From: Chromobacterium alticapitis
GTDB lineage: Bacteria; Pseudomonadota; Gammaproteobacteria; Burkholderiales; Chromobacteriaceae
Reading direction: 5' to 3'
DNA length: 64,000 nt
Assembly: GCF_002924365.1 (NCBI RefSeq)
Contig: NZ_PQWB01000121.1
Span: 1-64,000, forward strand
The position numbers were made by a program, and so were the translations under genes. This document shows positions 17,185-28,581 of this stretch, piece after piece (the stretch's first letter is position 1; each line of letters starts with the position of its first letter). Under the pieces are notes generated by a model, which saw nothing but the letters and a program-made list of their open reading frames with translations, was not told the DNA's origin and ran no database searches.

Positions 17185-17880
17185 ATGGCCCTGACTTCGC
17201 GAGAGCGGGCGAATAAAACGCCGCTGGAGATCGTTCCCAGCCATAGCGCGGATGTGATTCTGCCGCGTCAAACAGGAAAAATGCCGCTGGCGAGCCAGAC
17301 CATCATCGTCATCGGCTCGTCCACCGGGGGGACGGAGGCGCTGCGCACATTGTTGACCGCGCTGCCGGCCAATATGCCGCCGATACTGGTGGCACAGCAT
17401 ATGCCCGAGATGTTCACCCAGTCGTTTGCGCAGCGGCTGGACTCCTTGTGCCGGCTGCGGGTCAAGGAAGCCGAGGACAACGAGCGGCTGCAGACGGGAA
17501 CCGTCTACATCGCGCCGGGCCATTCCCATCTGCTGATCAAGAGCGCGCCGACCATAGGCTATAGCACCAGTCTGAACAACGGGCCGGCAGTGAATCGCCA
17601 CCGGCCCTCCGTCGATGTGCTGTTCCGTTCCGCAGCCAATCTGGCGGGCAAGAACGCGATCGGCATCATTCTGACCGGCATGGGGCGAGACGGCGCCAAC
17701 GGCATGCTGGAGATGAGGCAGGCCGGCGCCTGGAACATCGCGCAGGACGAGGCCAGTTGCGTGGTGTTCGGCATGCCTAAGGAAGCGATCGCCATCGGCG
17801 CCGCCCATGAGGTGTTGCCGCTGACCTCCATCGCCCAGCGCCTGACGGTGCTGGCGCATCAGCGCCAGCCAACCATATAG
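17185..17880 (+). CDS. CheB-like methylesterase lacking a receiver domain
   Basis: A 231-residue protein that is essentially the CheB C-terminal methylesterase/deamidase domain. The triad is visible: Ser46 in IGSSTGGTE, His72 in AQHMPE and Asp169 in [18 protein letters not shown] and [13 protein letters not shown] are also typical. The first 35 residues are a low-complexity leader, not a receiver domain, so activity cannot be switched by CheA phosphorylation in the usual way. ATG at 17185 has AAGG upstream; ATG at 17167 is possible. It lies 15 bases before the FlrC-like gene, suggesting a link to flagellar control. Confidence 0.85.
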   Translation: MALTSRERANKTPLEIVPSHSADVILPRQTGKMPLASQTIIVIGSSTGGTEALRTLLTALPANMPPILVAQHMPEMFTQSFAQRLDSLCRLRVKEAEDNERLQTGTVYIAPGHSHLLIKSAPTIGYSTSLNNGPAVNRHRPSVDVLFRSAANLAGKNAIGIILTGMGRDGANGMLEMRQAGAWNIAQDEASCVVFGMPKEAIAIGAAHEVLPLTSIAQRLTVLAHQRQPTI

Positions 17881-17895
17881 AATGTATTGGATTCC

Positions 17896-19269
<1,374 letters not shown>

Positions 19270-19271
19270 CC

Positions 19272-19598
19272 ATGTCAGTCAATAATATCGACCAGTTGCT
19301 GGGCGAGCTGAGAAGCGCGGCGGCGCTGGCGGGCGGAAAACAGTCGTCGCCGACGGCGCAACAGGCGCCGCAGGTCGACTTTTCCGACGTGCTCAAATCG
19401 ACGATAGAGCAAGTGAATTCGGCGCAGCAGACTTCGGAGGAAATGCAGAAGCAGTTTCAGCTGGGCGACAACAAGGAAGTCAATCTGCAGGACGTGATGA
19501 TGTCGCTGCAAAAAGCCAGCCTGTCGTTCCAGACCATGGTTCAGGCGCGCAACAAGCTCGTCAGCGCCTATCAGGAAATCATGAATACCCAAGTCTAG
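19272..19598 (+). CDS. fliE: Flagellar hook-basal body protein FliE
   Basis: A 108-residue protein linking the MS-ring to the rod. The conserved C-terminal part is clear: VNLQDVMMSLQKASLSFQTMVQARNKLVSAYQEIM, ending close to the stop as in other FliE proteins. The N-terminal half is low-complexity and polar. It begins two bases after the flrC stop with GGAG upstream, so it may be read from an flrC transcript as well as any internal promoter. It heads the fliEFGHIJ block. Confidence 0.95.
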   Translation: MSVNNIDQLLGELRSAAALAGGKQSSPTAQQAPQVDFSDVLKSTIEQVNSAQQTSEEMQKQFQLGDNKEVNLQDVMMSLQKASLSFQTMVQARNKLVSAYQEIMNTQV

Positions 19599-19651
19599 CG
19601 CTGTCGGATCCACAGATTGGGCGGCGGTGGACCTAAATCAAATACCACCGT

Positions 19652-21388
19652 ATGGCTGATCTGGCAGAAGACAACGCAGTTCCGGTTTGGCGAGCGCGCA
19701 TGAATGAAGCGGGAGACCGCTTCAAGGCGCTGCCCAACAACAAGAAAATCCTGTTTCTGACGGCGCTCGCGGCCATTTTCGCCGTGATCGTCGGCGCCGT
19801 CGTCCTCAATCGCACCCCCTCCTATAAAGTCCTGTTCTCCAATTTGGCGGATAGGGATGGCGGCCAGGTGACGGCAGCCCTGCAGCAGATGAACGTGCCC
19901 TACCAACTGGGCGAGGGCGGCGTGATCTCCGTGCCGGCCGACAAAGTCTATGACGCGCGTCTGCGCTTGGCGGCTCAGGGGCTGCCCAAGGCCAGCGGGG
20001 TCGGCTTCGAGCTGATGGACAACCAGAAGTTCGGCATCAGCCAGTTTGCGGAACAGGTCAATTATCAGCGTTCGATCGAGGGCGAGCTTGCGCGCACGAT
20101 TGAAGCGGTTTCGTCGGTGCAGGGCGCGCGGGTGCATATCGCCTCGCCGAAGCAAAGCGTGTTCGTGCGCGAGCAGCAGGCGCCCACCGCGTCGGTGATG
20201 CTGCAGCTCTACCCGGGGCGGCAGCTGGATGGCGGCCAAGTGGCCGGCATCCTGCACTTGGTGTCCAGCTCGGTGCCCAATCTGCCGATCAAGAACGTCA
20301 CCATCGTCGATCAGGACGGCAATCTGCTGTCCAAACAGTCCGGGCCGGACGACAATTCGGGCCTGGATCAGCGCCAGCTCGGCTTCGTGCGGCAAATCGA
20401 GGAAGGCTACGTCAAACGGATCGAGGATATCCTGGAGCCCATCTTCGGCAAGGGCAATGCCCGCGCCCAGGTAACCGCCAACGTCGATTTTTCCGAAATC
20501 GAGCAGACTTCCGAAACGTATCGCCCTAATTCAAGCCCGAACCCCTCGGCTACGCGCAGCCAGCAGATCAGCGAGAAACTGGCCAACGGTTCAGCCAATC
20601 CCACCGGGGTGCCGGGCGCGCTGTCCAATCAGCCGCCGTCGGCGGCGTCCGCGCCGATCACGCTGCCGCCGGGCGCGGCGCCGGGCACCGCCAATCTGTC
20701 GGGCCAGAGCATCAGCGCCAGCGGCACGCTGCAGCGCGATATCACCACCAATTACGAGGTGGACAAGACCATACAGCACACCAAGGTGCCTACTGGCGTG
20801 GTCAAGCGCTTATCCGCGGCCGTGGTGGTGAACTATCGCCGCATGCCGGACAAGAGCGGCGAGATGAAGCCCACGCCGCTGACCGCCCAGGAGGTGCAGC
20901 AGATCAATAATCTGGTCAAGGAGGCCATGGGCTACAGCACCGCGCGCGGCGATACCTTGAACGTGGCCAATGCCGCCTTCGCCGATAATGCCCAGCCTGT
21001 CACCATGCAGGAGCGCGTGGTCGATTACGTCACGGACAATGGCACCAGCCTGATCAAGTACGGCCTGTTGGCCATCGCCGTGCTTTACCTGCTATTCGGC
21101 GTGGTGCGGCCCATCATGCGCGATCTCATCCGGCCTGCGCCGCCGGCGGGCGAAGCCGAGGGCGCGGCTGCGGCGGCGGTTCGCGGCGGGCGTCTGCTGA
21201 GCGTGGCCGGGGAAGAGGGCGAGGAGGGCGAGGCCGCCGCCGCTGGCGGCAAGGCCGGGCGCGAGGATCCGCGCGAGGCTCGGCGTCGTCAGTACACCAG
21301 CAATCTGGAGGCGGTGCGCGAAATTGTGAAGTCCGATCCGCGCATGGCGGCCCAGATCATCAAGGAATGGATCAGTTCCGATGAGTGA
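19652..21388 (+). CDS. fliF: Flagellar MS-ring protein FliF
   Basis: A 578-residue membrane protein forming the MS-ring and housing the export gate. Membrane segments lie near residues 30-50 (ILFLTALAAIFAVIVGAVVL) and 460-480 (LIKYGLLAIAVLYLLFGVV). The first YscJ-like domain contains NLADRDGGQVTAALQQMNVPY. A disordered Ser/Pro/Ala linker spans about residues 300-350. The C-terminal tail (about 545-578) is the FliG-binding part. It overlaps fliG by 8 bases. Confidence 0.96.
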   Translation: MADLAEDNAVPVWRARMNEAGDRFKALPNNKKILFLTALAAIFAVIVGAVVLNRTPSYKVLFSNLADRDGGQVTAALQQMNVPYQLGEGGVISVPADKVYDARLRLAAQGLPKASGVGFELMDNQKFGISQFAEQVNYQRSIEGELARTIEAVSSVQGARVHIASPKQSVFVREQQAPTASVMLQLYPGRQLDGGQVAGILHLVSSSVPNLPIKNVTIVDQDGNLLSKQSGPDDNSGLDQRQLGFVRQIEEGYVKRIEDILEPIFGKGNARAQVTANVDFSEIEQTSETYRPNSSPNPSATRSQQISEKLANGSANPTGVPGALSNQPPSAASAPITLPPGAAPGTANLSGQSISASGTLQRDITTNYEVDKTIQHTKVPTGVVKRLSAAVVVNYRRMPDKSGEMKPTPLTAQEVQQINNLVKEAMGYSTARGDTLNVANAAFADNAQPVTMQERVVDYVTDNGTSLIKYGLLAIAVLYLLFGVVRPIMRDLIRPAPPAGEAEGAAAAAVRGGRLLSVAGEEGEEGEAAAAGGKAGREDPREARRRQYTSNLEAVREIVKSDPRMAAQIIKEWISSDE

Positions 21389-22379
21389 GAACGGTATTCG
21401 CAAGAGCGCCATTCTGCTGTTCAGCCTGGGACAGGCCGAGGCGGTCGAGGTGTTCAAGTATCTGGGGCCGAAAGAGGTGCAGAAGATCTCGCTGGCGATG
21501 GCTGCGATCAACAACCTCAGCTACGAGCAGATCGACGATGTGGTCGACCAGTTCCGCCAGGAGTGCCAGGCGCGCGCCAGCATAGGCGCGTCCGACGAAT
21601 ATCTGCGCAATGTGCTGGTGGAGGCGCTGGGGCCGGACAAGGCCGCCAACCTGCTGGACAAGATCATGCAGGGCAACGACCACAGCGGCATCGAAAGCCT
21701 GAAGTGGATGGATCCGTCCTCAGCCGCGGATCTGATTCGCCACGAGCACCCGCAGATCATCGCCACCATCCTGGTGCACTTGGAGCCGGACTTGTCCAGC
21801 TCCATCCTGTCGTTTTTTCCTGAACGGATGCGCAACGAGGTGCTGATCCGGACTGCCACGCTGGAGGGCGTGCAGCCGCAAGCGCTGCGCGAACTCAACG
21901 ACGTGCTGACGCAGCTGCTGTCTGGTTCCGACCGCATCAAGAAAAGCGCTTCCGGCGGGGTGGCGCTCACCGCGGAAATCCTCAACTTCATGGGCGGCAA
22001 TGTGGAAACCTCGGCGCTGGGCTTCATCCGCGAATACGACCCGGAGCTGGCGCAACGCATCCAAGACAAGATGTTTGTTTTCGAAAACATGCTGGACATC
22101 GACGATCGCTCGATCCAGACCATTTTGCGCGAGGTGCAGTCCGATTCGCTGGTCATCGCGCTGAAGGGCACCAGCAACGAATTGAAGGAAAAAATCTTCC
22201 GCAATATGTCGCAGCGGGCGGCGGAAATGCTGCGCGACGACCTCGAATCCAAGGGGCCGGTCAAATTGTCCGAAGTCGAGGCGGAGCAAAAGGAAATCCT
22301 CAAGATCGTGCGCAAACTCGCCGACGACGGCCAGATCGTGCTAGGCAGCAAGGGCGGCGATGAAGGCCTCGTCGAGTAA
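21381..22379 (+). CDS. fliG: Flagellar motor switch protein FliG
   Basis: A 332-residue cytoplasmic switch protein. The N-terminal domain (from KSAILLFSLG) binds FliF, the middle domain contains HEHPQIIATILVHLEP with the EHPQ motif, and the C-terminal charged helix that meets the stator is visible (MFVFENMLDIDDRSIQTILREVQSDSL). Length is typical. It overlaps fliF at the start and fliH by 20 bases at the end, indicating translational coupling. Confidence 0.97.
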   Translation: MSENGIRKSAILLFSLGQAEAVEVFKYLGPKEVQKISLAMAAINNLSYEQIDDVVDQFRQECQARASIGASDEYLRNVLVEALGPDKAANLLDKIMQGNDHSGIESLKWMDPSSAADLIRHEHPQIIATILVHLEPDLSSSILSFFPERMRNEVLIRTATLEGVQPQALRELNDVLTQLLSGSDRIKKSASGGVALTAEILNFMGGNVETSALGFIREYDPELAQRIQDKMFVFENMLDIDDRSIQTILREVQSDSLVIALKGTSNELKEKIFRNMSQRAAEMLRDDLESKGPVKLSEVEAEQKEILKIVRKLADDGQIVLGSKGGDEGLVE

Positions 22380-23229
22380 CAATCCCATCATCCCCGGCGA
22401 GCAGCTGGAGAGCTGGAGCAGCTGGAGTCCAGGCTCGCTGGACGGCTTCGCCCAGGCGCTGACACCATCGCAGCTGGTGGCGATGGCGCAGATGCGCAAG
22501 CCCGGAGCCAGCCTGGCCGAACGCATCGCCGCGAGCGAGACCGAGGCTGCCGCGCCGGTGCCCTTGGCGGAAGCCGAGGCGCTGGCTGAGCAGGCCGAGG
22601 CGGGGCAGGAGCTGGAGGAGGTCGACGCCGGCCTGGGCTATCCCACCGCGGCTGAACTGGAAGCCATTCATCAGGAGGCCTGGCAGGCTGGCCATGACGC
22701 AGGGGTGGCGGCCGGGCGGGCGGAAGGGTTCGAGCAGGGCGAGCAGGCGGGACGGGAGCAGGGTGCGGCCGAGGCGCGAGCCGAGTTGCAGCCGCGGCTG
22801 GAAGAGGCTTGGCAGTCCTTGCAGTCCATGGCTGGCGGGTTTTCCGCCGAGCTGTCGAGACTGGAGCAGGAACTGGCCCAGGATGTACTGAGGCTGGCCT
22901 GGCAGTTGGCGCAGAAGCTGACGCAACAGCAGCTGCGTCGCGATGGCGAGGCCTTGCTGCCCTTGCTGCAGTCCGCCTTGTCGGAATTGCCATCGACGCT
23001 GTCCAGCGCCAGGCTGCGGGTCAATCCGGCGGATCTAGATGCCGCGCGCGAATTTCTGCGGCTGGAAACGCCGGAGACGGTTTGGCAATGGATCGAAGAT
23101 CCGGCGATTGCCCGCGGCGGCTGCGTGATCGACACTACGTCGGTGCGTCTGGACATGACCATGGAAACGCGGCTCGCCGCCTTGAGTCTGGCGCTGGGCT
23201 TGGAGGCTGGGGATGAGCGGGCTGATTGA
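22360..23229 (+). CDS. fliH: Flagellar export ATPase regulator FliH
   Basis: A 289-residue FliH. The N terminus carries Trp-rich [17 protein letters not shown], where short Trp-containing motifs contact FlhA or the C-ring. An Ala/Glu-rich helical middle has Gly-spaced repeats ([22 protein letters not shown]). The C-terminal domain (about 190-289) is the V-type ATPase subunit E-like part that binds FliI. It overlaps fliG by 20 bases and fliI by 17, holding FliH and FliI synthesis together. Confidence 0.92.
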   Translation: MKASSSNNPIIPGEQLESWSSWSPGSLDGFAQALTPSQLVAMAQMRKPGASLAERIAASETEAAAPVPLAEAEALAEQAEAGQELEEVDAGLGYPTAAELEAIHQEAWQAGHDAGVAAGRAEGFEQGEQAGREQGAAEARAELQPRLEEAWQSLQSMAGGFSAELSRLEQELAQDVLRLAWQLAQKLTQQQLRRDGEALLPLLQSALSELPSTLSSARLRVNPADLDAAREFLRLETPETVWQWIEDPAIARGGCVIDTTSVRLDMTMETRLAALSLALGLEAGDERAD

Positions 23230-24604
23230 GCGGCAGCGCGCCTGGCTGGAGGCTTGCTCGGACGCTGCGGCGTCCGCCTCGCTTTGGCAGCCTTGCGGCC
23301 GGCTGGTGCGGGTGACGGGCATGGTGATGGAAGCCGTGGGCATCAAGCTGCCGGTGGGCAGCGCCTGCCGGGTGATGCTGGCCGATCATCAGTCGGTGGA
23401 GGCCGAGGTGGTGGGCTTCTCCGGCGACAAGGTTTACCTGATGCCTTTGACCAATGTGCACGGCCTGTTGCCGGGCACGCCGGTGCTGCCCTTGTCCTCG
23501 CATGCGCCGCCGCTGTACGGGCGCTCGGCCGGAGCGGTTCGGGCGGAGGGTTTCATCGGTCGGCAGGTCCCGGTGGGGCTTAGCCTGCTCGGCCGCGTGC
23601 TGGATTCCTTGGGCCGTCCGCTTGACGGCTTGGGCCCCATTCATCCCGATGCCTGGTTTCCGTTGCACAGCCAGCCCATGAATCCGCTGGACCGCACGCC
23701 GGTACATGATGTGCTGGATGTGGGGGTGCGCGCCATCAATGGCTTGCTGACCGTGGGCCGCGGCCAACGTTTGGGCCTGTTCGCCGGCTCCGGCGTGGGC
23801 AAGTCTGTGCTGCTGGGCATGATGGCCCGCTTCACCAAGGCCGATGTGGTAGTGGTGGGCCTGATAGGCGAGCGGGGTCGTGAAGTGAAGGATTTCATCG
23901 AGAACATACTGGGCGAAGAGGGCCGCGCGCGCTCCGTCGTGGTGGCGGCCCCGGCCGACATGCCGCCCTTGATGCGGCTGCATGGTGCGGCTTACGCCAC
24001 GGCGCTGGCCGAGTATTTCCGCGCCCAGGGGCTGGACGTGCTGTTGTTGATGGATTCGGTCACCCGCTATGCGATGGCGCAGCGCGAGATCGCGCTGGCG
24101 ATAGGCGAGCCTCCGGTGACCAAAGGCTATCCGCCTTCCGTTTTCGCGCGCCTGCCGCAGTTGATTGAGCGCGCCGGCAATGGCGAAGAGGGCGGCGGTT
24201 CCATTACCGGTTTTTATACCGTGCTGTCTGAGGGGGATGACCAGCAGGACCCCATCGCCGACTCGGCCCGGGCCATTCTGGACGGCCACTTCGTGCTGTC
24301 GCGCGACTTGGCCGAGGCCGGCCACTATCCGGCGATAGACATCGAGCAGTCCATCAGCCGGGTCATGGTGGACGTGGTGCCGCAGCAGCAGATGGACATG
24401 GCGCGCCACTTCAAGCAACTGTACTCGCGTTATCGCCGCAATCGAGATCTGATCAGCGTCGGGGCTTATGTCGCAGGCTCCGATCCCGTGCTGGACGATG
24501 CCTTGCGGCGCCAACTGCCCATGGTGGGCTTCCTGACTCAGCCCATGCATGAATCCCACGACTATTCCTCCTGTTGCGAGCAATTGGCGAGCGTGCTGGC
24601 CTAA
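23213..24604 (+). CDS. fliI: Flagellum-specific export ATPase FliI
   Basis: A 463-residue F1-beta-like ATPase of the flagellar export system. Walker A is [13 protein letters not shown] near residue 195; Walker B and the catalytic region follow ([21 protein letters not shown], with GEPP shortly after). The type III ATPase signature [27 protein letters not shown] is present. It starts within fliH and is followed after 9 bases by fliJ, the usual H-I-J order. Confidence 0.97.
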   Translation: MSGLIERQRAWLEACSDAAASASLWQPCGRLVRVTGMVMEAVGIKLPVGSACRVMLADHQSVEAEVVGFSGDKVYLMPLTNVHGLLPGTPVLPLSSHAPPLYGRSAGAVRAEGFIGRQVPVGLSLLGRVLDSLGRPLDGLGPIHPDAWFPLHSQPMNPLDRTPVHDVLDVGVRAINGLLTVGRGQRLGLFAGSGVGKSVLLGMMARFTKADVVVVGLIGERGREVKDFIENILGEEGRARSVVVAAPADMPPLMRLHGAAYATALAEYFRAQGLDVLLLMDSVTRYAMAQREIALAIGEPPVTKGYPPSVFARLPQLIERAGNGEEGGGSITGFYTVLSEGDDQQDPIADSARAILDGHFVLSRDLAEAGHYPAIDIEQSISRVMVDVVPQQQMDMARHFKQLYSRYRRNRDLISVGAYVAGSDPVLDDALRRQLPMVGFLTQPMHESHDYSSCCEQLASVLA

Positions 24605-24613
24605 GGTTGAACG

Positions 24614-25066
24614 ATGGCGGAAAGCAAGTATCAGCTGTTGATCAAGCTGGCGGACGAGAGGCAGCAGGCGGCGGCCGAGCGGATGAGTCTGGCGCAGAAT
24701 GCCCTTAATCAGGCGAGGATGCGGCTGGAGCAACTGGACGGCTTTCGCGAGGAATATCGGCAGCGCTTGGTGGTGAGCGGCGGCAAGGGCATTTCCGTCA
24801 TCCAGTACCAGGATTTTCGCCGTTTCCTGCTGCGGCTGGATGAAGCCATGGCGCAGCAAAAGCAAGACGTCGAGCGCTGCATGCAGCGCTTCGTGCTGGA
24901 GCGACAGGCCTGGCAGCATGAGTACAAGAAGCTCAAGGCTTATGAAAAGCTGCTGCAGCGCGAGCTGGAGCGAGAAGCCTTGCTGGAGTCCAAGCGCGAA
25001 CAGAAGCGCACTGACGAATTCTCCACTCGGCAGTTCTGGGACCGCAGTCATGGAGACGATGTCTGA
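24614..25066 (+). CDS. fliJ: Flagellar export chaperone FliJ
   Basis: A 150-residue, highly charged, almost entirely helical protein predicted to form the antiparallel coiled coil of FliJ, the stalk-like subunit of the export ATPase. Gln/Arg/Glu-rich heptads run through the length. Identification rests on its place after fliI and on size and composition, because FliJ is poorly conserved. The next gene has its own sigma-54 promoter starting just past the stop. Confidence 0.88.
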   Translation: MAESKYQLLIKLADERQQAAAERMSLAQNALNQARMRLEQLDGFREEYRQRLVVSGGKGISVIQYQDFRRFLLRLDEAMAQQKQDVERCMQRFVLERQAWQHEYKKLKAYEKLLQRELEREALLESKREQKRTDEFSTRQFWDRSHGDDV

Positions 25067-25067
25067 T

Positions 25068-25084
25068 TTGGCACGCTCCTTGCT
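25068..25084 (+). promoter_or_regulatory. Sigma-54 promoter of fliK
   Basis: TTGGCACGCTCCTTGCT matches the sigma-54 consensus TGGCACG-N4-TTGC with correct GG-N10-GC spacing. Transcription would begin about 12 bases downstream, near 25096, leaving a short leader before the fliK ATG at 25121. FlrC, encoded upstream in the same window, is the obvious activator. Confidence 0.85.
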
Positions 25085-25120
25085 TTCATTAGCCGCGTCA
25101 CACCCCGTCGAGGCTCGATC

Positions 25121-26047
25121 ATGACCATTATTGTGAATACTCCCCCGGCTAGTTCCGGCAACGCTGCCAGCTCCGCCGGCGCGGCAGGCTCCGCGGCGAA
25201 CGCGGGCGCGAGCGGCGATCTGTTCGCCAGCTTGCTGGGCGTTCAGATGAGCATGGTGGGCGGCTTGTTGCCGGGAATGGGCGAGGGCGGGGATGGCAAG
25301 GCGTCCGATGACAAGCCTGCGGCTAAATCATCGGACGATGACGGCGCCGCGCAGGCGGCGCTGGCGATGCCGTTGCTGGCGGCCTTGCAAGGCCAGCAGT
25401 TGCAGCAGGCGAACGTCAAAGGGCCCGAGCAGGATCTGCTGGCGCAGCAGGGCGCGGCCAAGATAGACCCATCCGCTTTGTTACAGGTCGGCAAGCAGGG
25501 TTTCAATTGGCAGTCTGACCAGCAAAAATTGCCGGAGCAGGATGCGTCGGCCCCGCAATTCTTGCCGCTGCAGGCCGCGCAACAGCCGCAAACCCAGCAG
25601 ACGCATGCGGCCTCAGCCGTGCCGCAACTGGCCTTGCCGCAAACTTTAAACGATCCCAGCTGGGGCAAGGCTTTGGGGGAGCAGGTGCTGTCCATGGTCA
25701 ATCTGAAGATGGACAAGGCGCAAATCCAATTGAACCCGCCGCAAATGGGGCCGATCGAAATCACTTTGAAAATGAACGGCAACGACCAGGCTCAGGTTTT
25801 GTTCACTGCAGCGGTGCCGGCTACGCGCGAAGCGCTGGAAAACAATATGCATAGGCTGAGCGCCATGCTCTCGTCCAGCGGCATTCAATTGACCGATTCC
25901 CAAGTGTCCAGTGGCAACTCCGGTCAGCAGCAACAGGCGTTCCAGCAGAAACGTGAGCGTCAACAACAGGGCTCGCCGGAGGCGGACGGCGTGGATGCGT
26001 TGGCTGCCATCAAGGCGGCTCGCGGCATCCTCAGCATTTTTGCCTGA
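25121..26047 (+). CDS. fliK: Flagellar hook-length control protein FliK
   Basis: A 308-residue secreted ruler protein. The N-terminal two-thirds is low-complexity Ala/Gln/Gly-rich sequence. The C-terminal Flg_hook domain is clear: KAQIQLNPPQMGPIEITLKMNGNDQ, then VLFTAAVPATREALENNMHRLSAML, followed by the hydrophilic Gln-rich tail. It is shorter than many FliK proteins, which would fit a shorter hook. It has its own sigma-54 promoter and GAGG before the ATG. Confidence 0.93.
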   Translation: MTIIVNTPPASSGNAASSAGAAGSAANAGASGDLFASLLGVQMSMVGGLLPGMGEGGDGKASDDKPAAKSSDDDGAAQAALAMPLLAALQGQQLQQANVKGPEQDLLAQQGAAKIDPSALLQVGKQGFNWQSDQQKLPEQDASAPQFLPLQAAQQPQTQQTHAASAVPQLALPQTLNDPSWGKALGEQVLSMVNLKMDKAQIQLNPPQMGPIEITLKMNGNDQAQVLFTAAVPATREALENNMHRLSAMLSSSGIQLTDSQVSSGNSGQQQQAFQQKRERQQQGSPEADGVDALAAIKAARGILSIFA

Positions 26048-26154
26048 ACCGATTTGCTTTCGACTCTGTTCATCCGGACAAGAAAACTGGAAAATATGGG
26101 GGGGAAATCGTTTAAGATTTCACTAGGTACTCCATAAGGAACAGGTCATAAAAT

Positions 26155-26673
26155 ATGTCTGATGATAAAAAGGCGGCGGACAAGGTTGAAAAAAAGGCGG
26201 GCGGCGGCAACAAGTTGATGATGATCGTCATTGTGCTGCTGCTTCTTGTTTTGGCCGCAGTGGGCGGTTTGGCCGCTTATATGTTCACCAGCATGGGCAA
26301 GGCGCCGGGGGCGCAGACCGAGCAGGTCAAGGAAAAACCGAAGAAAAAACACGATGGTCCGCCTATTTTCGAAAAGATGGACACTTTTGTGGTGAATCTG
26401 GCCGGCAGCGACGGCAATCTGCTGCAAGTGGACATGCAGGCGGAGCTGGGCGATGAGGAGGCCAAGAAGAAATTCACTGACTATGCCCCGAAAATCCGTA
26501 GCGCGGTGATTTTGCTGCTGTCTTCCAAGACCGCGACTGAGCTCAGCACGGCTGATGGCAAGGTCAAGCTGAAATCCCAGGTCAAGCAAATCATCAATGA
26601 GGCCATGGAGGCGGGCGACGATCCAGTAGTCGACAGCATCCTGTTCACGTCCTTCATCATTCAGAAGCAATAA
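26155..26673 (+). CDS. fliL: Flagellar basal body-associated protein FliL
   Basis: A 172-residue single-pass inner-membrane protein. A Lys-rich cytoplasmic start is followed by a membrane segment at about 22-45 (LMMIVIVLLLLVLAAVGGLAAY). The periplasmic domain contains FVVNLAGSDGNLLQVDMQAELG and ends IINEAMEAGDDPVVDSILFTSFIIQ, typical of FliL, which supports the stators. It is 106 bases after fliK and 5 bases before fliM. Confidence 0.95.
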   Translation: MSDDKKAADKVEKKAGGGNKLMMIVIVLLLLVLAAVGGLAAYMFTSMGKAPGAQTEQVKEKPKKKHDGPPIFEKMDTFVVNLAGSDGNLLQVDMQAELGDEEAKKKFTDYAPKIRSAVILLLSSKTATELSTADGKVKLKSQVKQIINEAMEAGDDPVVDSILFTSFIIQKQ

Positions 26674-26678
26674 GCGCC

Positions 26679-27683
26679 ATGGGCGACGATATCCTGTCCC
26701 AGGAAGAGGTAGACGCGCTATTACGGGGCGTCTCCGGCGAGGACGAAGATGACGAGGGCGCGCAGGACGCGCAGGGGGTCAGAAGTTACGACATCGGCCG
26801 GCAAGAGCGCATTGTGCGCGGCCGGATGCCTACGCTTGAAATCATCAACGAGCGCTTCGCCCGCAATCTGCGCATCGGCCTCTTCAACTTTCTGCGCCGC
26901 AACGCTGAAATCTCGGTTGGACCGGTCCGGGTGCAGAAGTACAGCGAATTCATACGCAACCTGGTGGTGCCGACCAACCTGAACCTGGTGCATGTCAAGC
27001 CCATGCGCGGAACCGGTCTCCTGATCTTCGATCCGGATCTGGTGTTTTTGATCGTGGATAATCTGTTCGGCAGCGATGGACGCTACCATGTGCGGGTCGA
27101 GGGCCGGGATTTCACGCCGACCGAGCAGCGCATCATCCATCGCCTGCTGGAGGTGGTGTTCAGCGAGTGCCAAAAGGCCTGGGAGCCGGTCTATCCTATC
27201 GAGTTCGTTTATCTGCGCTCGGAAATGAACACCCAGTTCGCCAATATCGCCACACCGACGGAAGTGGTGGTGGCGATGACCTTTCATATCGAACTGGGGG
27301 CGGGCGGCGGCGATTTTCACATCTGTCTGCCGTACTCGATGGTGGAGCCGATTCGCGATTTGCTGTCCAGCACCATGCAGGCGGACCGTACCGAGGTGGA
27401 CAATCGCTGGGTCAATCTGATGACGCATCAGGTGCAGGCGGCTGAGGTCGAACTGGTGGCGACGCTGGCGCAGACCAAGGTGACGCTGGGACAAATCCTG
27501 AATCTGAAGTCAGGCGATGTCGTGATGGTGGAAATTCCGGAGCGCGTGGAGGCCGATGTCTCGGGCATACCGGTGTTCGAGGCCAGCTACGGCACGGTGC
27601 AGGGACGCTATGCCCTGAAGGTGGAAAAGATTTTGGCGGGGGCCCATGAGTTCATGGAGTCGCCGGGAGACAGGGAACAATGA
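26679..27683 (+). CDS. fliM: Flagellar motor switch protein FliM
   Basis: A 334-residue C-ring protein. The N-terminal CheY-P-binding peptide is intact (DDILSQEEVDALLRGV). The middle CheC-like domain contains FARNLRIGLFNFLRRNAEISVG and MRGTGLLIFDPDLVFLIVDNLFG. The C-terminal SpoA domain ends the protein. It overlaps fliN by 4 bases (ATGA), as usual for the FliM-FliN complex. Confidence 0.97.
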   Translation: MGDDILSQEEVDALLRGVSGEDEDDEGAQDAQGVRSYDIGRQERIVRGRMPTLEIINERFARNLRIGLFNFLRRNAEISVGPVRVQKYSEFIRNLVVPTNLNLVHVKPMRGTGLLIFDPDLVFLIVDNLFGSDGRYHVRVEGRDFTPTEQRIIHRLLEVVFSECQKAWEPVYPIEFVYLRSEMNTQFANIATPTEVVVAMTFHIELGAGGGDFHICLPYSMVEPIRDLLSSTMQADRTEVDNRWVNLMTHQVQAAEVELVATLAQTKVTLGQILNLKSGDVVMVEIPERVEADVSGIPVFEASYGTVQGRYALKVEKILAGAHEFMESPGDREQ

Positions 27684-28129
27684 GCGAAGAAGATCTGCAG
27701 GCCGGCGCGGCGGGCGCCGAGCAGGAAATTTCGATGGATGATTGGGCCGCCGCGATGGCGGAGCAGGAGGTGGCGGATAGCCAGCCCCATGAGGAGGCGA
27801 TGCCGGCCCAGGGCTTGTTTCAAGAGATAGGGGCGGGCGGCATGGCCGGAGCGGGCGGCGGCTCGCAACAGAATCTGGACATGATCCTGGACATCCCGGT
27901 TCAACTGACGGTGGAGCTGGGACGCACCAAGATCGCCATCCGCAACCTGTTGCAACTGGCGCAGGGCTCGGTGGTTGAGCTGGACGGCATGGCAGGCGAA
28001 CCTATGGATGTGCTGGTCAATGGCTGCCTGATCGCCCAAGGCGAAGTCGTGGTGGTCAACGACAAGTTCGGCATTCGCCTCACTGACATCATCACTCCGG
28101 CCGAGCGCATCCGCCGTCTGCAGAAGTGA
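27680..28129 (+). CDS. fliN: Flagellar motor switch protein FliN
   Basis: A 149-residue C-ring subunit. The first 60 residues are acidic and variable. The SpoA domain follows (LDIPVQLTVELGRTKIAIRNLLQLAQGSVVELD), then PMDVLVNGCLIAQGEVVVVNDKFGIRLTDI, the near-invariant FliN ending. It starts in the fliM stop and its own stop precedes fliO by a few bases. Confidence 0.97.
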   Translation: MSEEDLQAGAAGAEQEISMDDWAAAMAEQEVADSQPHEEAMPAQGLFQEIGAGGMAGAGGGSQQNLDMILDIPVQLTVELGRTKIAIRNLLQLAQGSVVELDGMAGEPMDVLVNGCLIAQGEVVVVNDKFGIRLTDIITPAERIRRLQK

Positions 28130-28134
28130 GCGCC

Positions 28135-28581
28135 ATGGCACAGTTTTCTCGCGCGCTGGCGGGCGCCTGCGCGCTGTTCTCGGCATCCGGCGCCATTGCG
28201 GCCGCCACGGCGCCGGTCGCCTCTCCATCGCCTTTCTCCAGCCTGCTGCAAGTCATCTTCGGCCTGGTCGTAGTGCTGGGCGCCATCGTCGGCGTGGCCT
28301 GGCTGTTCAAGCGCATGTCCGGCGGCATGCTGGGCGGCGCGGGCCGGGTGCGGGTGGTGGGCGGCACCATGGTCGGCCAAAAGGAGCGGGTGGTGATCGT
28401 CGAGCTGGAGGGCGAGTGGCTGGTGCTGGGCGTGACGCCGAACCAGGTCAATCTGTTGAATAAAATGGCCAAGCCAGAGGGCGCGGACGCCGCGCCGGCC
28501 GAACCGGCAGAGCCGTTCGCGCGCTGGATGAAGGCCGCGCTGGACAAAAGCCGCGCCGGGCAGGGGCGGCGGGATAAATGA
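28135..28581 (+). CDS. fliO: Flagellar biosynthesis protein FliO
   Basis: A 148-residue protein with an N-terminal signal-like segment, one strong membrane helix (about 36-58, [19 protein letters not shown]) and a cytoplasmic domain with [33 protein letters not shown], the conserved FliO part. FliO assists assembly of the FliP export-gate ring. I chose ATG at 28135; a GTG at 28126 overlapping the fliN stop is also possible. It overlaps fliP by 4 bases. Confidence 0.92.
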   Translation: MAQFSRALAGACALFSASGAIAAATAPVASPSPFSSLLQVIFGLVVVLGAIVGVAWLFKRMSGGMLGGAGRVRVVGGTMVGQKERVVIVELEGEWLVLGVTPNQVNLLNKMAKPEGADAAPAEPAEPFARWMKAALDKSRAGQGRRDK

